Assembly (NCBI GenBank): GCA_046590855.1
Contig: JBKJTJ010000147.1
Location: 1-7,843, forward strand
Direction: 5' to 3'
Length of the DNA stretch: 7,843 bases
From: JACMOY01 sp046590855
Lineage (GTDB): Bacteria > Actinomycetota > Actinomycetes > Actinomycetales > Angustibacteraceae
The translations under genes and the position numbers were made by a program. The notes below the pieces were generated by a model. It was not told where the DNA came from. It was given only the letters and a program-made list of their open reading frames with translations, and made no database searches. Positions 1 through 6,153 of the stretch are shown here, one piece after another (position 1 is the first letter of the stretch; each line of letters begins with the position of its first letter).

Positions 1-1227
1 GACCTGCTCATCCAGGTCGAGGTCAAGGCTGATGCCGCGGGCGGCGGCCTTCTCCCGCACGATGGACAGCGCGTTGGACAGGAGCCGGCGCGCGTCCACC
101 GACTCCATCTCCAGATCCATCATCCCGGCCTCGACCTTGGACAGGTCCAGGATGTCGTTGATCAGCGAGGGCAGGTGCTGGCCGCTGGTGAAGATGTCCC
201 CGATGTATTCCTGCTGGCTCTCGGTCAGGTCGCCCAGCAGGCCGTCTTTGAGCGCCTCGGAGAACCCGATGACCGAGTTCAGCGGAGTCCGGAGCTCGTG
301 CGACATCGTCGCCAGGAACTCCGACTTCATCCGGCTTGCATGCTCGAGCTCGATGTTCTTCTGCTGCAGCGTCCGTTCGGCGCTCCGCCGGTCGGTCACG
401 TCGCGTGCGGCCACGAACACGCCCTGAAGCTTGTGGTCTCGATCGAGGATCGTCGAGGCGTTGTACGACACGAAGGTCTCTCTGCCGTCGCGGGCCAGCA
501 CAGTCAGCTCGTAGTCGGTCACCTTGTGCTCGGTCAGGACCCGTGCGACCCCTTCGTCGGCCCTGGTGGGGTCGGTGAAGAAGTCCCTGAACGGGGCGCC
601 GATCAGCTCAGCGCGGGTTCGCCCGGTCAGCGTCATCATCTGCTGGTTGACGTCGGTGACGGTGCCCAACGGGTCGGTTGTCATCAGCGCATCGACGTTC
701 GACTCGATCAGGGAGCGGGTGTAGAACTGCTGGTCCCGCAGCAGTTGGTCCAGCAGCGCCTGGGCCGCTTCGACCTCCTGGCGGGCGGTGTTGTCGGTCC
801 CGATCAGCAGGTAGCCGATGATGTCCTCCTGCACATCGCGCAGCGCGGTCACCGAGACGATGGCCGGGAAGCGGCTGCCGTCCTTGCGGACGTAGGTCAG
901 CTCGTAGATGTCCTCGATGCCGCGCGAGGCCTTGAAGACCAGGGCCTCGAAGCCGGGCGTGATCGGCGTGTCCAGCTCCAGGCTGAGCTTGCTGGCCCGG
1001 GCGACCAGCTCCTGCGGGTCGGAGATGTCGGCCGGGGTGATCTGGTTGACGACGTCCGCGGCGGCGTAACCAAGCATCCGCTCGGCGCCGACGTTGAAGA
1101 TCTGGATCACCCCGCGGTCGTCGGTCGCGATGCTCGAGAAGTACGCGCTGTTGAAGATCGCGTCCTGGAGGGCACGCGTCTTGATCTTCTCCACCCGCAT
1201 GCCTCTCTCGGTGGGGGTCACAGCCAT
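1..1227 (-). CDS. PAS-domain sensor histidine kinase (3' end beyond left edge)
   Basis: This is the N-terminal 409 residues of a soluble two-component sensor kinase; the C-terminal end runs off the window. Two PAS domains are visible. The first spans about residues 24-138, with a PAC-like stretch containing RKDGSRFPA and GYLLIGTDNT. The second spans about 172-285 and ends in ARDVTDRR. A HisKA dimerisation/phosphoacceptor domain follows (about 300-366), with the H-box MSHELRTPLNS and phosphoacceptor His310. The HATPase domain has barely begun at the edge, so its N, G1 and G2 boxes cannot be checked, nor can any C-terminal receiver domain. No membrane segment or signal peptide is visible, so it is probably cytoplasmic; the PAS ligand is unknown. 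I chose the ATG at 1227 because GGAG lies about 11 nt upstream. A second in-frame ATG at 1200 has GAGAGAGG close upstream and remains possible. The gene is divergent from the iron operon. Confidence 0.93.
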   Translation of the reverse strand, partial: MAVTPTERGMRVEKIKTRALQDAIFNSAYFSSIATDDRGVIQIFNVGAERMLGYAAADVVNQITPADISDPQELVARASKLSLELDTPITPGFEALVFKASRGIEDIYELTYVRKDGSRFPAIVSVTALRDVQEDIIGYLLIGTDNTARQEVEAAQALLDQLLRDQQFYTRSLIESNVDALMTTDPLGTVTDVNQQMMTLTGRTRAELIGAPFRDFFTDPTRADEGVARVLTEHKVTDYELTVLARDGRETFVSYNASTILDRDHKLQGVFVAARDVTDRRSAERTLQQKNIELEHASRMKSEFLATMSHELRTPLNSVIGFSEALKDGLLGDLTESQQEYIGDIFTSGQHLPSLINDILDLSKVEAGMMDLEMESVDARRLLSNALSIVREKAAARGISLDLDLDEQV

Positions 1228-1331
1228 GGCGTGCTCGGCTCCGCAACGGTTCCTCGTGGCATGGCACGCACCTTTCCTGGAGCTACCCCACCCCATCGGC
1301 GCCTGGCACGGGTTCTGAAGCGCAGACGAGG

Positions 1332-1360
1332 CCGGGCCGGCGGTGGCACGGCGGGCCCGG
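1332..1360. repeat. GC-rich 7-bp inverted repeat in the kinase/fbpA spacer
   Basis: CCGGGCC at 1332-1338 is perfectly complementary to GGCCCGG at 1354-1360, with a 15-nt loop. Five bases further on, GTTCG-G-CGAAC (1365-1375) forms a second short palindrome. Both lie between the divergent starts, upstream of the iron box. No T-tract follows, and neither flanking gene reads into the region, so a terminator is unlikely. They could be operator sites or chance in GC-rich DNA. Confidence 0.35.
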
Positions 1361-1405
1361 TCGAGTTCGGCGAACCGGGTCACGGGGCGCCGAGCGGTGA
1401 TCGGG

Positions 1406-1424
1406 TAAGGGTAGGCTTACCTCA
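1406..1424. promoter_or_regulatory. DtxR/IdeR-type iron box upstream of fbpA
   Basis: The 19-mer TAAGGGTAGGCTTACCTCA matches the consensus TTAGGTTAGGCTAACCTAA at 15 of 19 positions, including the invariant core TAGGCT and ACCT. It ends 28 nt before the fbpA ATG, and TAGGCT could double as a -10 element, the arrangement in which a bound repressor blocks RNA polymerase. DtxR/IdeR/DmdR proteins bind such sites when loaded with Fe(II), so the operon should be repressed in iron-replete cells and induced in iron starvation. I do not see a convincing -35. The regulator gene itself is not in the window. Confidence 0.8.
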
Positions 1425-1452
1425 TTCCCCGTCCCAAAGGAGAGAGCTGCTC

Positions 1453-2484
1453 ATGCGCCGCACCACCCGTTGGACCGCCGTCGTGGCGGCCGTCGCCGCC
1501 CTCGGACTGCTCACCGGGTGCGGGGGGTCCAGCACGTCGTCGGCGTCGCCGAAGGCCCCGACGCTGACGCTGTACAACGCTCAGCACGAGGACCTGATGA
1601 AGCTCATGGTCGCGGACTTCACCAAGCGCACCGGGATCGACGTCCGGATGCGCAGCGGCGACGACACCGAGCTCGCCAACCAGCTGGTGCAGGAGGGGTC
1701 GGCCTCGCCCGCCGACGTCTTCGTCACCGAGAACTCGCCGTCGATGACGCTGGTGGCGCGCAAGGGCCTGTTCTCCCCGGTCGCCGCGCCGGCTCTGGCC
1801 CAGGTGGCGCCTCGCTACGTGCCGTCCGACCGCACGTGGGTGGGCTTCGCGGCCCGCTCGACGGTGTTCGCCTACAACACCCAGAAGCTCACGAGCGACG
1901 CCCTGCCCGCCTCGCTGCTCGACCTGGCCCAGCCGCAGTGGAAGGGCCGGTTCGGGGTCTCGGCCGGCGGCGCCGACTTCCAGGCGATCGTGAGCGCTGT
2001 GCTCGCGCTGAAGGGCGAGGCCGCGACGTCCACCTGGCTGAAGGGGGTCAAGGACAACGCCAAGATCTACGAGGGCAACGAGGCGGTCATGAAGGCCGTG
2101 AACGCCGGTGAGATCGAGGGCGGTGTGATCTACCACTACTACTGGTTCAAGGACCGGGCCGAGTCCGGGGCCGACAGCAAGAACGTCGCGCTCCAGTACT
2201 TCGGCAAGCAGGACCCCGGAGCGTTCGTCGGCGTCTCGGGTGCCGGTGTCCTGAAGTCCAGCAAGCAGCAGGCGGCTGCCCAGCAGCTGGTGGCCTACCT
2301 CAACGGGCCGCAGGGGCAGCAGGTGCTGGCTGACAGCCCGGCGATGGAGTACGCGGTCGGCAACGGGGTGGCGTCCGCCAATGGGCTCGAGCCGCTGGAC
2401 GAGCTCGACGCGCCGACGGTCGACATCGCCCAGCTCAACGCGCCCAAGGTCGTCGACCTGATGCAGCAGGCGGGTCTGCTCTGA
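1453..2484 (+). CDS. fbpA: Ferric-iron-binding lipoprotein of an ABC importer
   Basis: This 343-residue extracellular solute-binding protein captures Fe(III) for the permease encoded next door. The N-terminus is a lipoprotein signal: MRRTTR, a hydrophobic stretch, then the lipobox LTGC with Cys23 as the lipidated residue, followed by a Gly/Ser-rich linker. The mature domain has the ligand set known from Haemophilus FbpA. His45 lies in YNAQHED, Glu93 in ADVFVTE, and the tyrosine pair Tyr229-Tyr230 in IYHYYWF. All four expected iron ligands are therefore present, which favours free ferric iron over a siderophore or another anion as substrate. The ATG at 1453 is chosen because the lipoprotein signal begins there and AAAGGAG (1436-1442) lies 10 nt upstream. 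The same frame is open far upstream, but that stretch is opposite the kinase and is not protein-like. First gene of the fbpABC operon, behind an iron box. Confidence 0.95.
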   Translation: MRRTTRWTAVVAAVAALGLLTGCGGSSTSSASPKAPTLTLYNAQHEDLMKLMVADFTKRTGIDVRMRSGDDTELANQLVQEGSASPADVFVTENSPSMTLVARKGLFSPVAAPALAQVAPRYVPSDRTWVGFAARSTVFAYNTQKLTSDALPASLLDLAQPQWKGRFGVSAGGADFQAIVSAVLALKGEAATSTWLKGVKDNAKIYEGNEAVMKAVNAGEIEGGVIYHYYWFKDRAESGADSKNVALQYFGKQDPGAFVGVSGAGVLKSSKQQAAAQQLVAYLNGPQGQQVLADSPAMEYAVGNGVASANGLEPLDELDAPTVDIAQLNAPKVVDLMQQAGLL

Positions 2485-2543
2485 CCGCGACGACGACCCG
2501 ACGGCCACCACGGGCCTCGCCGACCGCGCTGCCGCCTCTGGCG

Positions 2544-4040
2544 GTGGCGCTCGCGGGGCTCGTGGTGCTGCTCGCCCTGGTGCCGCTGGGCTTCGTCGCC
2601 GCCTCGACGGTCGGCACCGGGTGGGACGAGGCCCGCCGGCTGCTGCTGCGCCCGCGGGTGGGCGAGCTGCTGGCCAACACCGTGCGGCTCGTGCTGGGGG
2701 CCGTCGCCGCCTCGGCCGTGATCGGCGTCGCGGCCGCCTGGCTGGTCGAGCGCACCGACCTTCCCGGACGTCGGGTCTGGACGGCGCTGCTGGTGGCCCC
2801 GCTCGCGGTGCCGGCGTTCGTCAACAGCTACGGCTGGGTGTCGCTGACCGCGCGGGTCGAGGGGTACGGCGGCGCGGTGCTGATCTGCACGCTGTCCTAC
2901 TTCCCCCTCGTGTTCCTGCCCGTGGCTGCAACGCTGCGCGGCCTGGACCCGGCGCTGGAGGAGACCGCAGCCTCGCTGGGGCTCGGGCGCTGGCGCGTCC
3001 TGCGGCGGGTCGTGCTGCCGCAGCTGCGACCCGCGCTGCTCGGTGGTTCGCTGCTGGTCAGCCTGCACCTGCTGGCCGAGTTCGGTGCGCTGCAGCTGCT
3101 GCGGTTCCCCACGTTCACCACCGCCATCTACGACCAGTACCGGTCCTCGTTCAACGGGCCCGCGGCCACGGCGCTGGCCGCCGTCCTGGTGCTGCTGTGC
3201 CTGGTCCTGCTGGTCGCTGAGCAGCGCGCGCGCGGTGACCGACGCCTCGCCCGGGTCGGCAGCGGAGCCACCAGGGCGACCGTGCGTCACCGGCTGCGCG
3301 GCTGGACCGCGCCCGCGCTCGCGGGGACGACGGTCCTGGCCGTGCTGTCGCTCGGCGTGCCGGTCGCCAGCCTGGGGCACTGGCTGCTGACCGGCAGCTC
3401 GACGTCCTTCCCGGTCGGCGCGCTGGCGACGGCCACGGCCACCACGCTGGGCCTGGCCGCCGGTGCGGCGATGGTCACCGTCCTGGCCGCTCTGCCGGTC
3501 GCCTACCTCGCCGTCCGCCACCCCCGCCTGGCGACCGTGCTGCTCGAACGGGGCACCTACACCGCCAACGCCCTGCCGGGCATCGTGGTCGCCCTGGCGC
3601 TGGTCACGGTGGCGATCCGGTGGGTGCAGCCGGCGTACCAGACCACCGCGCTGCTGGTCACGGCCTACGTGATCATGTTCCTGCCGCGCGGGGTGGTCAG
3701 CGCCCGGGCCGCGCTGGCGCAGGCCCCGACCCTGCTGGACGACGTCTCGGCCTCGCTCGGCACCAGCTCGCTGCAGACCTTCCGGCGGGTCACCCTGCCG
3801 CTGATCGCGCCCGGGCTCGCGTCGGGTGCGGCCCTGGTGTTCATCGCGGCGAGCACCGAGCTGACCGCGACGCTGCTGCTGTCGCCGATCGGCACCCGCA
3901 CCCTCGCGACCGCGTTCTGGAGCAGCAGCAGCAGCGTGGCCTACGGTGAGGCTGCCCCGTACGCCGCGCTGATGATCCTCGTGTCGATCCCCGCGACGTA
4001 CCTGCTCACCCGCCAGGCCCGGAGGTCCGCGCGCGCATGA
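2544..4040 (+). CDS. fbpB: Ferric-iron ABC transporter permease, two fused permease domains
   Basis: This integral membrane protein (498 residues from GTG 2544) forms the iron channel of the importer. It has about twelve hydrophobic segments in two homologous halves. Each half carries a BPD-permease EAA loop that docks on the ATPase: EETAASLGLGRWRVLRRVVLPQ from residue 139, and DDVSASLGTSSLQTFRRVTLP from residue 399. This fused two-domain layout is usual for FbpB. The start is uncertain. GTG 2544 has no visible Shine-Dalgarno sequence and would begin directly in the first membrane helix. An in-frame CTG at 2481, overlapping the fbpA stop as CTGA, would add 21 residues including an Arg/Pro-rich cytosolic tail (TRRPPR), with AGG about 10 nt upstream. 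No ATG, GTG or TTG lies between them in this frame. A (AGC)5 tract at 3921-3935 encodes five serines near the C-terminus. The 3' end overlaps fbpC by 4 bp. Confidence 0.93.
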   Translation: MALAGLVVLLALVPLGFVAASTVGTGWDEARRLLLRPRVGELLANTVRLVLGAVAASAVIGVAAAWLVERTDLPGRRVWTALLVAPLAVPAFVNSYGWVSLTARVEGYGGAVLICTLSYFPLVFLPVAATLRGLDPALEETAASLGLGRWRVLRRVVLPQLRPALLGGSLLVSLHLLAEFGALQLLRFPTFTTAIYDQYRSSFNGPAATALAAVLVLLCLVLLVAEQRARGDRRLARVGSGATRATVRHRLRGWTAPALAGTTVLAVLSLGVPVASLGHWLLTGSSTSFPVGALATATATTLGLAAGAAMVTVLAALPVAYLAVRHPRLATVLLERGTYTANALPGIVVALALVTVAIRWVQPAYQTTALLVTAYVIMFLPRGVVSARAALAQAPTLLDDVSASLGTSSLQTFRRVTLPLIAPGLASGAALVFIAASTELTATLLLSPIGTRTLATAFWSSSSSVAYGEAAPYAALMILVSIPATYLLTRQARRSARA

Positions 4041-5074
4041 CGTCCGTCGTGATCCGCGGGCTCACCCTGTCCTTCGGCGAGCAGCGGGTGCTCACCGGGG
4101 TCGACCTGGACGTCCCGGCAGCCAGCACGACCGCGGTCCTCGGGCCGTCCGGGTGCGGCAAGACCACCTTGCTGCGGCTGATCGCCGGGTTCCTGGCGCC
4201 CGACGCGGGCACGATCGCCCTGGACGGCGAGGTGGTGGCCGACGCGACGACGTCGCGGCCGACGGCCCGGCGACGCGTCGGGTACGTGCCCCAGGAGGGC
4301 GCGCTGTTCCCGCACCTGGACGTGGCCGCCAACATCACGTTCGGCCTGGCCCGGGCGAGACGGCGGTCCGGCGAGCGCGTCGGTGACCTGCTCGAGCTGC
4401 TCGGCCTGAGCCCCGCGCTCGCCACCCGCTACCCGCACGAGCTGTCCGGGGGACAGCAGCAGCGCGTGGCCGTCGCCCGCGCCCTCGCCCCCGACCCGGC
4501 CGTGGTGCTGCTGGACGAGCCGTTCTCGTCACTGGACTCGGGGCTGCGCGCCGACACCGGACGTGCTGTGCTGCAAGCACTGCGGGCCACCGGCGCGACC
4601 GCCGTCCTGGTCACCCACGACCAGGACGAGGCGCTCTCGCTCGCCGACCAGGTGGCCCTGATGCGCGGCGGGCGGATCGCCCAGGTGGGGACACCGCGGC
4701 AGATCTACCAGGCGCCGGTCGACCGCGCCGTCGCCGAGTTCGTCGGCGAGGCCGTCGTCCTGCCCGCGGTGGTCTCGGACGCCGGTGCGGCCTGCGCGCT
4801 CGGGCTGGTCGGCGTCCAGGGGCCGGCGACCCCCGGAGCGGCCTCGGTGATGATCCGGCCCGAGCAGCTGCGCCTCGGCCTCGCGCAGGGCGCGCAGCTG
4901 GTGGGACGCGTGCTGGACGTCGCCTACCACGGGCACGACGCGTCGGTTCGGCTGCGCCTCGCGACCGACCCCGGCGAGGACGTCGACGTCGTCGCGCGCG
5001 TGGACGGCGCTACCGCGCCCAGCCCCGGTGACCTGGTCGGCGTCAGCGTGCAGGGGCCGGCCCGGGTGGTCTGA
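4037..5074 (+). CDS. fbpC: Ferric-iron ABC transporter ATP-binding protein
   Basis: This 345-residue ATPase powers the FbpAB importer from the cytoplasmic face. All nucleotide-binding motifs are intact: Walker A GPSGCGKTT (36-44), Q-loop Gln86 in GYVPQEG, ABC signature LSGGQQQR (136-143), Walker B VVLLDEP with Asp160 and Glu161, D-loop SSLD, and switch His194 in VTHDQDEA. After about residue 235 comes a C-terminal TOBE-type regulatory region containing MIRPEQL (272-278). The length and the GYVPQEGALFPHLDV stretch fit the FbpC/PotA-like branch. The ATG at 4037 overlaps the fbpB stop as ATGA, and GGAGG at 4021-4025 lies 11 nt upstream, so translation is probably coupled to fbpB. The gene ends 4 bp before the stop codon of the convergent hydrolase. 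Confidence 0.96.
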   Translation: MTSVVIRGLTLSFGEQRVLTGVDLDVPAASTTAVLGPSGCGKTTLLRLIAGFLAPDAGTIALDGEVVADATTSRPTARRRVGYVPQEGALFPHLDVAANITFGLARARRRSGERVGDLLELLGLSPALATRYPHELSGGQQQRVAVARALAPDPAVVLLDEPFSSLDSGLRADTGRAVLQALRATGATAVLVTHDQDEALSLADQVALMRGGRIAQVGTPRQIYQAPVDRAVAEFVGEAVVLPAVVSDAGAACALGLVGVQGPATPGAASVMIRPEQLRLGLAQGAQLVGRVLDVAYHGHDASVRLRLATDPGEDVDVVARVDGATAPSPGDLVGVSVQGPARVV

Positions 5075-5087
5075 GCCCTCAGCACCC
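5064..5087. terminator. Candidate bidirectional terminator hairpin over two converging stops
   Basis: GGGTG (5064-5068) pairs with CACCC (5083-5087) and CTGA (5071-5074) pairs with TCAG (5079-5082). The loop is GCCC, and a two-base GT bulge interrupts the left arm. The stem contains the fbpC stop TGA (5072-5074) and, on the other strand, the hydrolase stop TGA (5081-5079). No T-tract follows on either side, so intrinsic termination is not assured. It is the only hairpin I see in a junction with just 4 bp between genes. Confidence 0.4.
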
Positions 5088-5993
5088 CGTGCCGGCGAGG
5101 AACTCACGAACGGTGCGCCAGTAGACGTCCGGCGCCTCGATGCTGGTCATGTGCGAGGCGTCGTCGATGACCTCGAACCGCGCCCCCGGCAGCAGTGCTG
5201 CCTGCTCGCGCACCGTCTCGGGGCGCGCTTCGTCGTACTCACCGCAGACGAACAGGGCGGGCAGGTGCAGCTCGGCCAGGCGTCCGGTGACGTCGAAGTC
5301 CTGCAGCGTGCCGCTGACGGTGAACTCCGAGGCGCCCCACATGTGGCCGTACACCTCGTGGTTGATGTCGGCGACCCCCTCGACGACGTACGCCGGCCAG
5401 GGGTCCAGGCGGCACAGGTGACGGCGGTAGAAGTGCAGGGTCGCCTCCTGGTACGCCGCCGAGTCGGTGCTGCCCTCGGCCTCGGCCCGCTCGATGGTCT
5501 GCCGGACGTCGTGCGGCATCTCGGCCAGCCAGGTGAGCTGGTCGCGGGCCCAGCGCCGCGCGTCCAGGCACGGGCTGGACAGGACGACGGACTCGACGCC
5601 CTCGGGCTCGGTCAGCAGGTACGACGTCGCGAGCATCGACCCCCACGAGTGACCCAGCAGGTGCACGCGCTCCAGACCCAGCGCCGCGCGCACCTGCGCG
5701 AGCTCGGCGACGAACCGCTCGACCGTCCACAGCCCGGTGTGGCTCGGGCGGTCGGAGCGTCCGGACCCGAGCTGGTCGTAGAGGTAGACCGGTCGGTCCT
5801 GCTGGACGTGGGCGAGGGTCTGCACCGATCCCAGGCTCGAGGCGCCGGGCCCGCCGTGCAGCAGCAGCAGCGGGACACCGCTGCCGCCCGCCACCTTCTG
5901 CCACCAGACCTCGCCGCCGGTGACGGCCACCCGCCCCTCGTCCGCTGACGGGTTCGTCGCCTGGTCGGTCGGCATCGTCTCGTCCGTCGTCAT
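5079..5993 (-). CDS. pip: Proline iminopeptidase-family alpha/beta hydrolase
   Basis: This 304-residue serine hydrolase of the S33 family is likely to release N-terminal proline or similar residues from short peptides in the cytoplasm. Family marks in order are the oxyanion-hole motif LLLHGGPG (His46-Gly50), YLYDQLGSGRSD, the nucleophile elbow LGHSWGS with Ser116, a cap region with MWGASEF (close to the MWGPSEF of the tricorn-associated F1-type iminopeptidases), acid Asp254 in CGEYDEA, and His281 in DDASHMTS. The triad is therefore complete. I chose the ATG at 5993 because GGAG sits 5 nt upstream on the coding strand and the length fits the family. The frame stays open to 6185, but that extra stretch resembles no part of the family. 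An in-frame ATG at 5975 is a possible alternative. There is no signal peptide. It is divergent from the M20 peptidase gene, suggesting a shared peptide-catabolic role (inference). Related S33 members can be esterases, so the substrate is unproven. Confidence 0.9.
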   Translation of the reverse strand: MTTDETMPTDQATNPSADEGRVAVTGGEVWWQKVAGGSGVPLLLLHGGPGASSLGSVQTLAHVQQDRPVYLYDQLGSGRSDRPSHTGLWTVERFVAELAQVRAALGLERVHLLGHSWGSMLATSYLLTEPEGVESVVLSSPCLDARRWARDQLTWLAEMPHDVRQTIERAEAEGSTDSAAYQEATLHFYRRHLCRLDPWPAYVVEGVADINHEVYGHMWGASEFTVSGTLQDFDVTGRLAELHLPALFVCGEYDEARPETVREQAALLPGARFEVIDDASHMTSIEAPDVYWRTVREFLAGTGC

Positions 5994-6014
5994 CGTCTCT
6001 CCGTCGTCATCGTC
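5973..6014 (-). repeat. Imperfect tandem repeat carrying the hydrolase start region
   Basis: On the minus strand, ATG-containing units recur with ATGs topping at 6010, 5993 and 5975, spaced 17 and then 18 nt. The plus-strand 15-mer TCCGTCGTCATCGTC occurs exactly at 5983-5997 and 6000-6014. The first unit (6010) is out of frame and supplies the GGAG used as ribosome binding site by the second. The third is in frame and gives a protein-level echo, MTTDET followed by MPTDQA. Confidence 0.6.
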
Positions 6015-6028
6015 CCCTCCGGGTCCGG

Positions 6029-6059
6029 GCGGCCCCCCGGCCGCGCGTCGCCGCGACGC
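6029..6059. repeat. Two back-to-back palindromes in the divergent hydrolase/peptidase spacer
   Basis: GCGGCC-CCCC-GGCCGC (6029-6044) is a perfect 6-bp stem. It abuts GCGTCGC-C-GCGACGC (6045-6059), a perfect 7-bp palindrome around one base. A third, weaker hairpin CCGCA-CCCT-TGCGG follows at 6076-6089. They lie in the probable leader or promoter of the leftward hydrolase gene. They may be regulator sites or leader structure, but such repeats also arise by chance in DNA this GC-rich. Confidence 0.4.
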
Positions 6060-6117
6060 TACCGAACCGTGATGTCCGCACCCTTGCGGTGGGCGCCGGG
6101 ACCGATCAGACTCCGAA

Positions 6118-6135
6118 TGGTCTAAGGACTGGACC
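6118..6135. promoter_or_regulatory. Weak candidate GntR/FadR operator upstream of the M20 gene
   Basis: TGGTCTAAGGACTGGACC contains GTC-TAAG-GAC dyad symmetry and GGTC...GACC half-sites. It lies 18 nt before the GTG of the M20 gene, whose operon includes a FadR-type regulator. FadR-type operators are often built on GT/AC half-sites such as TGGT...ACCA, but this sequence matches that pattern poorly. I offer it only because of its position and relative AT content. Confidence 0.2.
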
Positions 6136-6153
6136 TCATGCCAAAGGAGCAGC

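Noticed and set aside
1228..1330. Possible ECF or stress-type sigma promoter for the kinase (GGAAC and GGGTA-like strings on the minus strand)
   Set aside because: The matches are single short boxes without a correctly spaced partner, which occur readily by chance.
175..1452. Upstream in-frame extension of the fbpA reading frame
   Set aside because: The frame is open by chance opposite the kinase. The real protein begins at 1453 with a ribosome binding site and a lipoprotein signal peptide.
1417..2511. 364-codon open frame on the minus strand opposite fbpA
   Set aside because: It lies antisense to a gene with a complete lipobox and full iron-ligand set. Its translation is rich in Arg, Gly, Val and Leu with no recognisable domain, as expected for a shadow frame in GC-rich DNA.
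2295..3521. 408-codon open frame on the minus strand opposite fbpA/fbpB
   Set aside because: Composition is dominated by Gln, Arg, Gly and His with no hydrophobic core or motif. It is the antisense reading of the fbpB membrane helices.
4335..5107. Minus-strand open frames opposite fbpC
   Set aside because: They oppose intact ATPase motifs and their translations contain no recognisable domain.
5856..5872. GCA/GCT triplet run in the hydrolase gene
   Set aside because: It encodes the LLLL stretch before the conserved HGGPG motif, a normal beta-strand of the family with the preferred CTG codon.
6084..6112. Possible -35/-10 pair (TTGCGG and CAGACT) for the M20 gene
   Set aside because: The -10 matches the consensus at only 3 of 6 positions, too weak to annotate.
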